64,000 bases of DNA, taken from Notolepis coatsorum (lineage: Eukaryota > Chordata > Actinopteri > Aulopiformes > Paralepididae). A program made the position numbers and the translations under genes. The stretch covers positions 87,247,796 to 87,311,795 of the forward strand of contig OZ020589.1 in NCBI GenBank assembly GCA_963971535.1, in the 5' to 3' direction. This document shows, piece after piece, positions 1 through 51,325 of this stretch. Below the pieces are notes generated by a model that searched no databases, was not told the DNA's origin, and saw only the letters and a program-made list of their open reading frames with translations. How positions within the stretch are numbered: the stretch's first letter is position 1; each line of letters opens with the position of its first letter.

Positions 1-439
1 AACGTTTTCAATCAATCCGTTTCAATCAGATCAAATCAAATCAAATCAAATGTATTTGTGGAGCCCGAGATCACATGGAATTGCCCCCATGGGCTGTACA
101 AGTCTTCTTGTACAAGTCAAGAAGAAACATCACAATAGATCCAGAACAAAAAACACCATACAATCCATATATACAACACTCCCAGACTTCCCCCAATGAA
201 GATAAGGAACATAGCAATAGATACCAAATTCCTCTCAGCTATCTGGCTGCAAGCTAGCCTAGCTTAGCACAAATTAATGGAAGTGGATACGGACCAGCTA
301 GCCTATCTTAAAACTCAGGGAGATGTGTTTTTGGCCAACAGCTAGGTTAGACTCTGGAGAAGACGGTAAGTGTACCGTATTTCCCATAAAATTGGTGTGT
401 TCCTTTAGAGACATAAAGTTGGACCGAACGCGTGCTCAC

Positions 440-36956
<36,517 letters not shown>

Positions 36957-36964
36957 CTACAGGC

Positions 36965-37105
36965 AGTGGTGGAAGAAGTACACAGTTCCTTTACTCAAGT
37001 GAAAGTAGAAATACCTAGATAATAGTACTCGAAGTAAAAGTCCATTCAAAATTATACCTAGAGAAGTCATTTCGTATTGAATGCACTTAAAGATACAGTA
37101 CAAGG
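36965..37105. mobile_element. 5' fragment of the AGTGGTGGAA hAT MITE family
   Basis: cagtggtggaagaagtacac and following actcaagtgaaagtag match the (inverted) end of 63399-63958. It breaks off where the SINE starts at about 37107. Confidence 0.7.
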
Positions 37106-37198
37106 CGGCACGGTTGTGTAGTGGTTAACACTGTTGCCTCACAGCAAGAAGGTCCAGGGTTCGATTCCCGCTTGGGGACCAGGTTTCCGTGATGCCAG

Positions 37199-40057
37199 GT
37201 ACCCAGGTGGCGTGTATCCTTTTGGCAACAAAGTTTCCTTCCGCGTTGCTCTGATTGGCCAGCGATCTACGCTCGTTTCGCCCCTACGCCGGTAGCGCGC
37301 GCATGCGCATTTAGTTTTTGCCCCCACACACCCACAAGCAGGTTTTAATAATAATAATAATGCAGGTTTTGCCACCACGCCGGTAGATAATAATAATAAT
37401 ACTTAGAATAATAATACTTAGACAAACGCACGCAATTGGCACAAGTGTAAATTATGCATTCGTCACTCAGTTTTAACATTGACGCACTTAGCTCAACTCG
37501 TTTGCCAGTTTGCTGTGGAGCCTATGGTCACAAGTTCGAATCACTCTTAGTTCATTTTTTTTTTTTACGTTTAATTAATTTATCATCTCTCTATATGAAC
37601 ATACTATAATTAGGAGTTTTTCATTGTTCAAGAGTGGATATATGTTGCAGAACATGCCTGTTAATTACCTTTTAAATATCTGTTATGTGGTTAGGGTATG
37701 TATGTTTTTTAAATAAATGCCCAGTCTTGTGCTTTGTCACCACCTGTCAATCTGTTCCGTTATTGGTCCATGATGACAATAAATTGATGATTTTTACAGC
37801 CTAATCTAAAACAGATTCTTTACACATTGGTTCAAACGCGATCACGGAAGGTGACAACCCTAACATGTCATGTTGTGTCACAACAGAATGAGTAGGTGAA
37901 TGTTAACCCTACAGAAAGTGTAATCTATTGATTGACTTGCGCGACCTAGTCAATTCGGTAGAAGAGTCTGGTGGGCGAGATTATGCATGACCAGCCTGTG
38001 ATATAAATATTACCTATGTGTTGATGGAACTTTTCAAACTTTTTCTGTCAGGCCCCCCTTTGGCGGACCAAAATATTTTGGGCCCCCCCCCCCCTCGCCC
38101 CAACAAAATAGTCATGAAATGGGCCATGTTTAAATTTATTGAAATAACACCAATATCGTGACCTTTCAAATTGTGCAACCACTTTACAACTGTGCAATTG
38201 TGCAACAACATAACAATACAGTCCAATACACACTCAAAGACTGCTTTTTAAAAAATAGAGACATATTGTAACATTGCAATACAATTCAATGGACACTCAA
38301 GACTGCTTTTTCAAAAATAGAGACATCTTGTAACATTGCAATACAATTCAAGGACACTGCTTTAAAAAAAATAGATAGAAAACTTTGTGAAAAACGTGTG
38401 AAAACTTGTGAAAGAACTTTGCAATTTGTGCAAAAAAAGAGAAAATGTAAGTAAATTATGTGAGTCATCACAGCATTAGTGGCTGCAATGAGCCTGTTTT
38501 GCACTGCACATCTTTTCAAAACGAGGTTGCAGGCTTGATACTGCCACTCTCAAGTCATGCTCAATGTTGAGCTTAGACCTGTGCTTTGTCTTCAGTGAAG
38601 CAACAGCTGAAAATCCAATCTCACAGAGATAGGATGTGGCGAAGGGAAGAAGGATGCCCACAGCCCTCTGCCCTATGAGTGGATGCTCCCTCTCCACACC
38701 AAGCCAGAATTCACTCAGTGTCTGAGCGTCCATTGCGCGTTTGGCGAGACCCCCTTGATGAGCGCCTGTAGCCCCCTCCTTTTCCCTGCCATGGCCTGCG
38801 CACCGTCAGAGCAAAAGCCCACACAGTTCTCCCATTTCAGTCCATGTTCTGTCAGGTAACTGTCAATCATTTTGAAGAGCTCATCAGCTGTCGCTCTGTT
38901 TTTGACATATTTGCAAAACAGCAGATCTTCACTCAGTGACTGGGAATTTACATAGGAAATAACATAGGAAATAAGCAAACAGTCTTTATTGCTGTTAAGG
39001 CAACACGCATGTCATCCTCAAGGCTCAACTTGGCCCTATATTTTGTTTTCAGAGCTGTCATGGATGAAAAGCCAGCTTCACACAGATACTTTATGTGGTG
39101 CTGAATGGTATCAACACCTTAACTGCTGCATCATGAGATACTTGGTACTCAGCACCACACTCTGAAACTAGCTCTCCAGGTGGTATCAGATGAGATTTCA
39201 AAGAGTTCTTCCAAGAGTTTGGATGGAGATGTGTCAGGAAGCTTTGTCTCAATGTTGTCTGTAAAGGTTTTTTTTATCCAGAGTAACTTGGTGATCCTTT
39301 TCTGTGTTTTATTAAATAATGATTTTCAGATTTTGAGAAATGGTATTTTCATGGAGAACAGTGCAGCTGCAACAGATAGCACTTTAGTGACACTTTTCTG
39401 TAAAAAATTTAAAAAAAAATTTAAATCTCAAGGCCCCCCCTGTCATGCCTCTGCACCCCCCACTTTGAGAAACACTGGAATAGAGAGATGAAAACAATAC
39501 AATACGTTATTTCAATTGATATGAATAGCTAGTTACGTTAATATAGAGAGATGAACGTTATTTCGATTGATATGAATAGCTAGTTACGTTAATATAGAGA
39601 GATGATAAATTAATTGAAACTTGAAAAAAAAAATTTGAACTAAGAGTGATTCGAACTTGCAGAACAGGCATGTTCTGCAACATATATCCACTCTTGAACA
39701 ATGAAAAACTCCAAATTATAGTATGTTCATATAGAGAGATGATAAATTAATTAAACGTAAAAAAAAAAATGAACTAAGAGTGATTCGAACTTGTGACCAT
39801 AGGCTCCACAGCAAGCTGGCGAACGAGTTGAGCTAAGTATTATTATTCTAAGTATTATTATTATTATCTACCGGCGTGGCGGCAAAACCTGCATTATTAT
39901 TATTATTAAAACCTGCGTGTGTGAGCGTGTGGGGGCAAAAACAAAATGCGCATGCGCGCGCTACCGGCGTAGAGCCGAAACGAGCGTAGATCGCTGGTCA
40001 ATCAGAGCAACGCGGAAGGAAACGTTTGTTGCCGAAAGGATACACGCACCCAGGTGG
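37199..40057. mobile_element. Foldback element with 400-470-bp inverted arms
   Basis: The arm 37199-37667 is the reverse complement of 39668-40057, sharing gcgcatgcgc, taccggcg, attctaagtattatt and gttcgaatcactcttagttc. The left arm has a 65-bp insertion. Each arm contains a tRNA-like stretch (cttagctcaactcg ... agttcgaatc at 37488-37556 and, inverted, 39772-39838). Between the arms lies a hAT remnant. Confidence 0.85.
38026..39478 (-). pseudogene. hAT transposase remnants (ZBED5/SCAND3-like)
   Basis: Right end ccactttgagaaacactgg and left end aacttttcaaacttt are decayed hAT termini. Minus-strand pieces read MIDSYLTEHGLKWENCVGFC then SDGAQAMAGKRRGLQALIKG (38715-38978) and WLGVEREHPLIGQRAV, SYLCEIGFSAVASLKTKHRS, IEHDLRVAVSSLQPRF (38476-38733). 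The middle of the catalytic domain is missing, an internal deletion. Between 38985 and 39180 a second, different hAT C-terminal piece (KLSLEDDMRVAL-like) is joined on. Confidence 0.85.
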
Positions 40058-41278
40058 GGGTATCTCCCAGGCCTTTCTGTGTGGAGTTTGCAGGTCCCCC
40101 CCCCCCCGATAAGATAAACCCAATGGAAAAACATGCACAACAGATCGCTGACGCTGTTGCGTCCCTGACAAAGACGGGCAGGAGCACTTGGATTGGTCCC
40201 CGGGCGCGGTACCTCGCTGACGCCCTGTCTGCTTCCGGCTGCCCTTGGGGGGAAGGACGACGGGATGGGTCAAGCGCAGAGCTCAAGCGCAGCGGCGACC
40301 TTAAAAACAGTGCATGTGTGTGTGTGTTCCTGTGTGTGTGTGCCATCCATCGCTGCATGCAGAATAAAGACTTCTGAGTTAAGTCCTGCATTATTATTAT
40401 ATATATTATATTATTATTAGTGGTGGTGGGGCTCGATTAATTTTTTTTATTGAATTAATTCGAGACTTTATAGTTAATTAATCGAAATTAATCACATTTT
40501 AATCGCATATCAATATTTGATGCGAAAAGCAACATTTTTCAATAAAAAAAAAATTTGGTATACGAGTGAATCAATGAATATACATTATACATACGTTTAA
40601 GCAGCAAAATCCTGTATTATCTACTACACAGACCAACAGATCAATGCAATTTTTAACAAAGTGCAGCAATTTTAGGAATAATATATAGTAGGGCTGGGCG
40701 ATATATCGAGTATACTCGATCTATCGTGGCTTGTTCTACATGAGATATAGTACATTTCTATATTGTGAACATCGAGTATATGTTGTAACGTCAGTTAGCT
40801 GCTGCGGCTAAAAACAAACTATCAACACGGACCGACTTGCTTTAGCGCAGCGATTTTCCTCTCATTTCATTATAGACACAGACCAGCGCGGACCTTTAAT
40901 GACGAGCAATTGTCATTTCATTAGACACAGACCAGCTCGGACCGCTGGCTAACGTGACTCCGCAACACCAGTTCCACTAGTGAGGAAAGGGGGGGGTATA
41001 TTGACGAGGCTTGACAACAGAGGTTCAAAGATAACTTCACATCGGCTACAATTCAGGTTGAACTCGCGATGCATCTGTTGTAGCGCCTTTGCATCGGTCA
41101 AAACCGATTCATTCATATAATTTCCTCTCATCCACTTCTGTCAGCAGTGCACTGCACACAGCAGAGACTATCTTTGCTTTGCTACTACGGAAGGCGAGAG
41201 CTGCGTCACAGTTATCAACAAACAGGGAAGTCGAGGAGAAAGAGATACACAGCACACCAAAAAGTACATACAAATCAA

Positions 41279-41572
41279 ATGTTTGGCGGATTTTTCAAGA
41301 AAGACGGACAACTTGACAAATCACAAGGAATTTGCGAACGATGCAGTACCCCTATAAAGTACACAAGTAGTACGACAAACTTAGCAACGCACATAAACAC
41401 ATGGTGTGGAATCGTGGATACTACGTTTGCGGCTGCCTCCACCTCCTCCCCGGATTCAGCTGAAGCTAACAGCAAGACTGGTGAGCAACATATAGCAGCT
41501 TTTTTTCACGCTCCACTGGCTAACAAGTCTACCCGTTCCAAATCAATAACAAACGCTATGGGAAAAACCTGA
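41279..41572 (+). pseudogene. BED zinc-finger start of a ZBED1-like hAT transposase
   Basis: Reads MFGGFFKKDGQLDKSQGICE then RCSTPIKYTSSTTNLATHIN, a BED finger with CxxC, a TTNLxxH helix, followed by IAAFFHAPL. The frame stops soon after and a LINE replaces the catalytic part. It would bind the element's ends if whole. It is only the N-terminus. Confidence 0.8.
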
Positions 41573-41649
41573 AAGTAAGACATATGAGTTAAATCACTCA
41601 GTGAGGTGTTATGTCCGTGAGAGTGGTGTTTAGTTTACAGCAGCCTATG

Positions 41650-42640
41650 ACTGCCAATAATAGTACCAATAATAATAGCCAATAATAGTACCTCAGAGCC
41701 CACATATCCGAGGACTTGACATGGACCACACACATTGACAGTGTTGTGAAGAAGGCACGACAACGCCTCTACTTCCTCAGGCGCCTAAGGAAGTTCCAAG
41801 TCAGTCAGAAGATCCTTAGGAACTTCTACTCATGTACAATAGAGAGCATCCTGACTGGCAACATCACCTCCTGGTTTGGGAATAGCACTGCACAAGACCG
41901 TAGCAGACTACAAAGAGTGACACGTTCAGCCGAACGCACAATTGGAGGGGGGCTTCCCACCCTCCAGAACATTTACAACAAGCGGTGCAGGGGGAAGGCG
42001 AAGAGAATCATCAAGGACTCCAGCCACCCGAACAACTGCCTCTTTGAACTGCTGCGGTCAGGCAAGCGATACCGGAGTCTTAAGGCGAGCACAGAAAGAC
42101 TCAGAAGAAGCTTCTATCCCCAGGCCATCAGGCTGCTAAACGAACAATAAACACTATGCAACAACCATCAAATGCACACAGCACACACACCCACACACTC
42201 ACTTAAACAAACAACACACTGCAGCACCCACTCTCCACACTTTAGATCACACAAACACACTTTATATTTATTGATAAAGGATTTGCACTACAACTCGTAC
42301 ACCTACTGTAAATTGTACCTAAATTGCACCTCATCCCATTTCTGCCTTGCACTATATAGTATTGTATATTAGTACACTGCATAGTATTGTATATTATATG
42401 GTAACTCAGTTACGTCTAGTCTGCATCGAACATTGTACATATGTCTATACTGAACAGTAAACACTGTGACCTCATTTTTTTTTTTTACTTCTAATTTACA
42501 TGCTATACTATGTTATTTTATTTCATACTTATCTTGTCTTGCACAGTCTCTGGAGCGTAACAGTAAGAAGCATTTTGTATAAAAGTATTCTGTACTTCTG
42601 TATGACAACTATTAAAGAAACTTGAACTTGAAACTTGAGT
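41650..42640 (+). mobile_element. Jockey/CR1-superfamily LINE 3' end
   Basis: Reads DLTWTTHIDSVVKKARQRLY, FLRRLRKFQVS, NFYSCTIESILTGNITSWFG, IIKDSSHPNNCLFELLRSG and SFYPQAIRLLN. The 3' UTR ends attaaagaaacttgaacttg. Its C-terminal frame is open from 41716 to 42150, so it is relatively young. Confidence 0.9.
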
Positions 42641-43740
42641 ATAAATGTCTTCCTTACAATTGTAAGCCGTTATGAAAGACCTGTTTGTGAAAGGCTATTT
42701 TTTATTGTTCATATAGAAATCACACCACTGCTTTCTGCTCACTGCTGAGTTAGTCTACCTGTTGAAAGAGTGTTAAGCACATCAGACTGGCAGACAGTAG
42801 TATGGGCATTGCACTATGGTAATTGTTATTTGCACATTGTTAATCCTGGGCAATGCATCCTTAAATTGTTCAACTGTGAGGCGTTATAAAAGTGTACTGT
42901 AAACTGGAGACAGAGAACACTACTACAAAGGACTTGTGAAAAGGCCTGTTTGTGAAAGGTCCAAGTGTTTTTTTAAGGTAAAAAAAGCAACAGCATAATG
43001 GGATGCGCAGTACTAGTAGAGAACCAAATATGTAAATCCCTTTTAGTTAATTTATGATTTGCTGCATATATAAGTTATAAAACCAAATCCTATGTCATAC
43101 CATAGAATTGTATCATTATTTTGCATCGTGTTGAATCGCATCGTATTGCCCTGAATCGCATTATGTTGAATCAAATCGTATAGAATCTAACTGTATCTCA
43201 ACAGGGGTGAATCATATCGCATCGCCCGGTGCTTCAAATGTATCGTTAATGTATCGTATCGTTGGCAACGTATCGAGATGTGCATCGCATCGGCCTCAGT
43301 GGCGATGCACATCCCTAGTGTATATATATAAAGTGTGTGTGTGTGTTTTTAGCTAAAGTGGATAGAAAACACAGTACTGTGCAAAAGTCTTAGGCACCCA
43401 AGAGTTTTTATATAAATTGTCTTACAGTAGATTATTTTATTTTTAATAAAATAAATCAAAAGTATTAGTGTGTCAGTAGACTACTCTTAGTACATTTTTA
43501 GAAACTTTTCATTTCATAATTTTTTAAATGGGAACTATCTTATAGCATGGTTTCCTAGCTATGTGGACTTATATTAATAGGATCTATGCCTCTAATTCTC
43601 AATTTGGCGCATTCTTCCAATTCTCATCACACAATATTGTCCCTCACCCGCAAGGAAGTAAGTGCAGAGAGTTAGCCTAACGTAAATAGTATGAGCAAAA
43701 CACGCAGGACATGTGCTGCTCCCAAAATGCTCCAGCTGTT

Positions 43741-43952
43741 TTTTTTTTTACTTTATTTTTTAGCGTTTATCGCTTTTCTGGTCAAGCATGACCGACAGAA
43801 ACAGGTTGAAATGGGATGTAGAGCAGGGGAAGACATTCTGAGAAATGACGGCGGGTCCGGGAATCGAACTCGTGTCCCCCAGATCCGTGACGAGCACGGT
43901 TTTCCCCGACGCAGAAATAGCGCCGAGATATGCGGTGAGCTACGGGAGCTCC
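43741..43952 (-). mobile_element. tRNA-derived SINE, near-identical to the one at 19975-20195
   Basis: Minus-strand head and A-tail are as in the other copy. The target duplication is CTCCAGCTGTT (43730-43740 and 43953-43963). Only a few substitutions separate the two copies. Confidence 0.92.
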
Positions 43953-45110
43953 CTCCAGCTGTTTCTATGTGCAGTGAAAAGTGAAAGTGCTTTGCATCCT
44001 AGACTAGTCATTCATTTACATGGTAAACTAATGTTAGTGGCTAGCTAGCTAAAGCCACGCTGATGACAGAGAGGGACAGAGAGCGAGCACGGGTGGGGGC
44101 TATCGGGGCCGTCTCTGTGTGTGTGTGTGTGTGTGTGTGTTTGTGTGTGTGCGCTAGGGTTGCACGGTATACCGGTATTGAGTGTTTGAAATGATACTAT
44201 ACTGCGTTTGGGGAAAACTGTATTTTTCTTTTTCTTTTTAATTTATTAATTCATGCATGCGAATGCCTTCCTATTGGAGCACAGCGCTGCTGTCAGTGAT
44301 GACGTTGCGCTAGTTTACCGGAAGCAACCTTCTGGAATGAAGAACAACAAACTCTAGTTGGGACGGGAGCTGGCATGGCTCGTCCGGTGAGTGTTGGCAT
44401 CGGTGGCACGACTGCAGTGCTGATGGGGGCTGCTGTGGCGCGCAGCGTTGGTTGTCGTGGCCATCGGCAGTCGCGGTGAGGATCTTTGTTGATTGGCGTT
44501 GGCTAGCTGGCTTTGGCTAGAGTTGTGGTTCGCTAGCTGTGTGGGCCAACGTTGACCGAGTTTACAGCGTGGCTGGCAGCGTGTGCTGGCTAGCTGGCGT
44601 TGGTCAATAAAGATCCTCACTGCAATTAGTTAGTTATCATAACCATCGGCAGTTGCAGTGGGGATCTTTGTTGATTGGCGTTGGCTGGCTGGCACATTTT
44701 GCATAGGGGGAACTCGGCTGACGTTGGCTTGTGTAGCTGGCAAGCTGTAGTTCTAGTTGGGGCTGGCTAGCTGGCGCTGATCAGTGGGGATCCTCGCTGG
44801 GATTGTCGATGGTTGTGGTGGCTGGCGTTGCGTGCTGCGGTGGCTCCTGTCAGTGCTGTGGTCGTGCCGTTGATGCCAACGTTCGTTGGATGGGCTATGC
44901 TAGCTCTCGTGACTACAGTTCCTTATACGAGCATTAGAAAATGTCCACAATGCTATTTGCAAGAATAGAAAATAAATTGAAAAGCCTAATAATAAGCTAT
45001 ACATAGCCTAAACTGCCGTTCTGAAAGCAAGTAAACACAGCATCTCTATGGCTTAGTCACAAACGTGATTTATACAGAGACATTTGACAATTGCCCATTA
45101 ATGGTTCATA

Positions 45111-46623
<1,513 letters not shown>

Positions 46624-46800
46624 GGTTCATACATACTGTATAAAGACAACGGAAATCTATTTTATTTTTGTTAAACAGCCTACAATATGACATTACCTAG
46701 TTCTAGATTATGATAGGCTATAATCAGTCTCACTCATCAAAATGTTTTCTAGGTAACTTATGGTATCTCAAACTAATTAGGCCCTCTGCTATGACAAATG

Positions 46801-46853
<53 letters not shown>

Positions 46854-48046
46854 AACCATACTTTTTCTACCCCTTGAATTTTTTTTAACTACAGAAGTCT
46901 GCTGCATTTGGCTCACAGAGTGACTCCCCCCACTCAGAAGCAACCTAACCTCCGCTTTTTTTTAGCAGCATATAAAGTACACAAATTAGTCCAAAGATGA
47001 TAAAAGGCTCAACAGGGCAGTCGCAGAGTTGAGAAAGCTGGGTTCAGAAACCTTGTACAGCAACCGTTTTGAGTGCAAAAAAAGTTCTCCAGCATTTTGA
47101 ATGCTTTTAATTTAATTTATTTATTCTTGTGATTGTTCATTGTTGTGTTTTAAAATAAAGAACAATAATGACATCTGAGAGTTTTTCCCTGATTTTGAGG
47201 AAAAGTATCGAAAGTATCGAAATTAATATTGGTATAGTATCGAAACTAAAATGTTGGTATCGTGACAACCCTAGTGTGCGCGCCATATTTTTTCTGTAGG
47301 TTCACTTTGACGTTAGCAGAGCAAGGCTCTGGACGTTAGTAGAGTAGTATGGGCGGAGCTACAGGTGGGGGTCTGTCACTCAAATTGCATTCCGATTTAT
47401 GGGCGGAGCCCAGCCTCTAAACGGCTTAAAATCTTGAGTTAGAAAAATGCTGTTTTTGAGTACTTGATTAGGAATACAAAACAATGAATTTTTTTGAAAA
47501 AAAAACGTACAGATGTTTTCCATAAACTCACAGGAATTGTGTACAATTGCCCAAATAGTGAAAGAAATAGTAAAATAGTTCCCCTTTAAAGTATCTTCAT
47601 GGTTTAATGCAAACATATGTTGCAGGGACTATTATAATCATCATATTGGCGTGACTGTATGCATCAAAGGGTTAAATCAAGCATTTTTAAGTGCTTTAGA
47701 GGAAATGTCAAAATATCGCGATATATATCGTGTATCGTGATATAGCCAAAAAATATCACGATATCCTTTAGAGGCCATATCGCCCAGCCCTAATATATAG
47801 CGTAAAGGACCTTTTGTAAACTCAGGCACTTTCGAGGTAAAAGTAAAACGCAGTACTTTCAAGTACATTCCAGAACAGTAACTTTATACTTATAGCACAT
47901 ACATGAGTCTGGTCTCCTTTGAAAGGTAACATTCTTACACAATAAAGAAAAATCATCATGCGATTAAATTCACAAATTTCTTTCTGTAGTTAATTAATCG
48001 AAATTAATGCGATAAAGTCTCAGCCCTAATTATTATATTACATTAT

Positions 48047-48320
48047 TATATCAAAAGGGACATGTCTGAACGTGTCTCCAGCTTCAAATTCCTGGGTGTC
48101 CAGGACCTCTCTTGGACCCTCGACACCTCAATCGGTCAATAAAGCCCACCAGCGTCTCTTCTTCCTGAGGAGACTGAGGAAATCCCACATGTCTCCTCAA
48201 ATTCTGGTGAACTTCTACCGTTGCACCATAGAAAGCAGACTCACTATCTGCATCACCGTCTGGTACGACAACTGCTCTGCTGCAGACCGGAAAGCACTGC
48301 AGAGGGTGGTGAAAACTGCC
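48047..48320 (+). mobile_element. Jockey/CR1-superfamily LINE fragment
   Basis: Reads HQRLFFLRRLRKSHMSPQIL, NFYRCTIESRLTICITVWYD and ALQRVVKTA. It passes directly into the catcaccggta minisatellite. Confidence 0.85.
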
Positions 48321-48411
48321 ACCACATCACCGGTACATCATCACGGTACATCATCACCGGTACATCATCACCGGTACATCACCATCACATCACCGGAACA
48401 TCACCGGTACA

Positions 48412-50248
48412 TAGGGATGGGTATCGTTAGGATTTTATCGATACTACTACTCTTATCGATACTGCTTAACGGTTCGGTACTTTATTGATACTCTTATTGG
48501 TTCTTTTTGATTATTTTGCAAGAAAAAAAGACAATTAATTAAGAACAGAATCGACATTGCTTTATTATTTATAACTTTATAAATAAATATAATAAATAAA
48601 TATTATTTCTTCAGCAACAGTAACCCTGTGACACTCGTTCACCCTATCCTCTGTCTTAAATACTTCGAAGCTTCGTTCGATGGCACAAGCTTCGAACATA
48701 AAAAATTAAATCGAAGTAAAAAATATATATAATAATAAAAAAAAAATATTTTGCCTCCAAAATCTTGCGCCTCCATTCCAATGAAACGAAGGTAAGCGGT
48801 GCCTCGACTCCACCTCTCTACAACAAGCACATGGAGATTATCTAACAAGGACATGTGCAGCAGACATGTCGACGAAGAAGTCATCAGACGTGTGGTTACA
48901 CTTTAAAATATGCAAAGACAATGCCCAAAAAGCCGAGTGCCAGATATGCCAGAAGAAAATGACATATCACAACTCTACAACAACTTTGTCAAATCACCTA
49001 AAAAACGTAAGTATCATTGTACACGACGGCGACGCCACACAAAACATTAATAAGGCTATGCCTAGGCTAATTTAATTGTAATCATCTGCTTTTGTAGGTG
49101 CATTGTCTGATATAATTATAAATTATAAATTAAATATAATATAATTGTTTGCTTGATAGATGAAGGTTGCAACATAATTATGTAATGTCATGTCGTTGGC
49201 TGTGAAAGCAGCCCCACTGCACCCAGGCAGCGCAGCCGAGTGAAACCTTGTTGGCTGCGTCACACTCACGAAAGGGGCTACTTAATTAATTAAATCCACT
49301 TTATTTATAGAGCACATTTTAAAACAACAAAGTTTAACAAAATGCTGTACAAGTCCCACAACATAAGATAAATAAAAATAAAATAAAAAAAATCTTTTTT
49401 TCCGAAGCTTCGAATTAAAATCGAAGCTCGGCCCCGAAGCTTCGATTGCCAAAAAAAGCTTCGAAGGTCAGCCCTAATCCTCTGTCATCCTTCCTCTAGC
49501 TGCTAGGGTGAAGGGACTTTGGGCTTGGCTGGGACCGGTGGTGGTAGAGGGAGGAGGGGTGGGCTGGGACATGGTGGCTCAGCCTCAGCCTGACGATCTA
49601 TAAAAAGTTGTCATCTTTCAAATATATTTGTAGCTAAACAATTAGCTAAGCAATTATATTTTATTTATTAGCCTATTTGTAATAATTCGTTATTAGCCTA
49701 GCTACCTCCATATCTTGGCTTACCTGCAGTGGATGGAGATGGCACACTGCGAGCAAAGCAGTCGAAAATGGCGCATTTCTGCAGACTAATGTTATGTTTT
49801 GACAACCGATGTTGACAAATTGCTTGTATTGCCACCCATACTTGCAAATGTTTTATTGCACTTGTGGCAACGTGCGTTGTCTGCATCGACTTTCGTAAAG
49901 TCTACCCAGACTTTAGAGCGGTTCGTTCTCTCCGCCATGATGAGCGCATGCAGAGCTGTCTGTGTGCTGCACGCTTCAGCACGGAGCCAAGTACCCGTAT
50001 GTGCATTTGTGTGAGTGTGAGCGACTCAAGCCGCGAGTGAGTGTAACTCAGTCCCGCTTCTCGTGCAGACAGAGCGACACAGAGAGAGAGAGGAGAGATA
50101 GTTCACAAAGTTTAAATTCCTCGAAAAAAAACTCCATAATTTCTCGAGTATCGATAGCAGTACCGATAACGTCGGAGCTTATCAATACTGTTTTTTTCTA
50201 ATTTAGTACCGGATCCCGTTTAGAACCGGGTTTCGGGGGGCATCCCTA
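48412..50248. mobile_element. hAT (TAGGGATGGGTATCG family) with BED-finger remnant
   Basis: TAGGGATGGGTATCGTTAGG and CCGGGTTTCGGGGGGCATCCCTA ends are flanked by CCGGTACA/CAGGTACA. On the minus strand at about 49790-49940 it reads MAERTNRSKVWVDFTKVDAD then RCHKCNKTFASMGGNTSNL, a BED-type finger with CxxC. The catalytic part is absent. Confidence 0.88.
48654..49476 (+). mobile_element. hAT (ttcgaagcttcg family) nested in the previous hAT
   Basis: Flanked by ATCCTCTG (48646-48653 and 49477-49484). The ends carry repeated cttcgaagcttcg. At 48866-49075 the plus strand encodes MSTKKSSDVWLHFKICKDNA then AECQICQKKMTYHNSTTTLS, another BED finger. Confidence 0.88.
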
Positions 50249-51154
50249 CAGGTACATCACTGGTACATCACCACCACATCACCGGTACATCACCGGTACA
50301 TCACCGGTACATCACCACCACATCACCGGTACATCACCGGTACATCACCGGTACATCACCACCACATCACCGTAACATCACCGGTACATCACCACCACAC
50401 ATCACCGGTACATCACCACCACATCACCACCACATCACCGGAACATCACCGGTACATCACCGGTACATCACCACCACATCACCGGTACATCACCACCACA
50501 CATCACCAGAACATCACTGGAACATCACCAGAACATCACCACCACACATCACCGGTACATCACTGGTACATCACCAGAATATCACCACCACACATCACCA
50601 GAACATCACCACCACACATCACTGGAACATCACCAGAACATCACCACCACACATCACCGGTACATCATTGGTACATCACCAGAATATCACCACCACACAT
50701 CACCAGAACATCACCACCACACATCACCGGTACATCATCACCACATCACCAGTACATCACTTATAACCTCTGACTGCCCACCAACATCAGTGAGTTGTGC
50801 CTTGATTACTTATGTGACCATAGATATTTAATGTTATTATATTTCATTTTCTATTTACCTGTAATTTTAATTTAATTATATTTTTATTACTTGCATTATT
50901 GTAAATACAATCAATAAAAATATCTGGCCAACAGAGTTCACCTTTAAAGGTGTGAATAAGAGAGGGAACCACTTCAAAACGACCTCTGTGCCAAACAGAG
51001 CTCCCAGAAATAGCCCTGGGCATGTTGTGCAGGGAGGCAGCGGGGGTCGCCTGTCAGTGGAGGAGACTGTAAGTGATAACTTTAAGAGGGGGGGGGGGGG
51101 GGTGGCTCATGATGTGGAGCAGTGTGTGTGTGACATTGCCTGTCACAGAGAGAT

Positions 51155-51325
51155 ATAGAGGGAATAGAGAGAGAGAGAGAGATAGAAAAACAGAAAGACA
51201 CAGAGAGCGACAGAGAGAGATGTGTGGAGAGAGGGAGAGACAGAGATGAAGAGAGAGAGAGAAATAGAGATATCGAGAGACAGAGAGAGAGAGAGGTGGA
51301 GAGAGACATAGAGAGAGAGATGAAT
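51155..51325. repeat. Degenerate (GA)n tract
   Basis: Purine-rich gagaga with interruptions. The preceding 50766-51150 region has no supported gene and a G-run at 51089-51102. Confidence 0.9.

Larger units (their letters stand above)
37107..40145 (+). mobile_element. tRNA-derived SINE split by a 2.9-kb insertion
   Basis: The head 37107-37185 has A box ttgtgtagtggttaacac and B box gggttcgattccc. The matching body gcctttctgtgtggagtttg with aaaaacatgcaca appears only at 40060-40145. In intact fish copies these parts are adjacent, so the sequence between is an insertion. Confidence 0.8.
48320..50765. repeat. catcaccggta minisatellite, split by a hAT
   Basis: Variants of acatcaccggtacatcacca ccac run at 48320-48411 and 50249-50765. 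The hAT at 48412-50248 sits between them. Confidence 0.93.
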
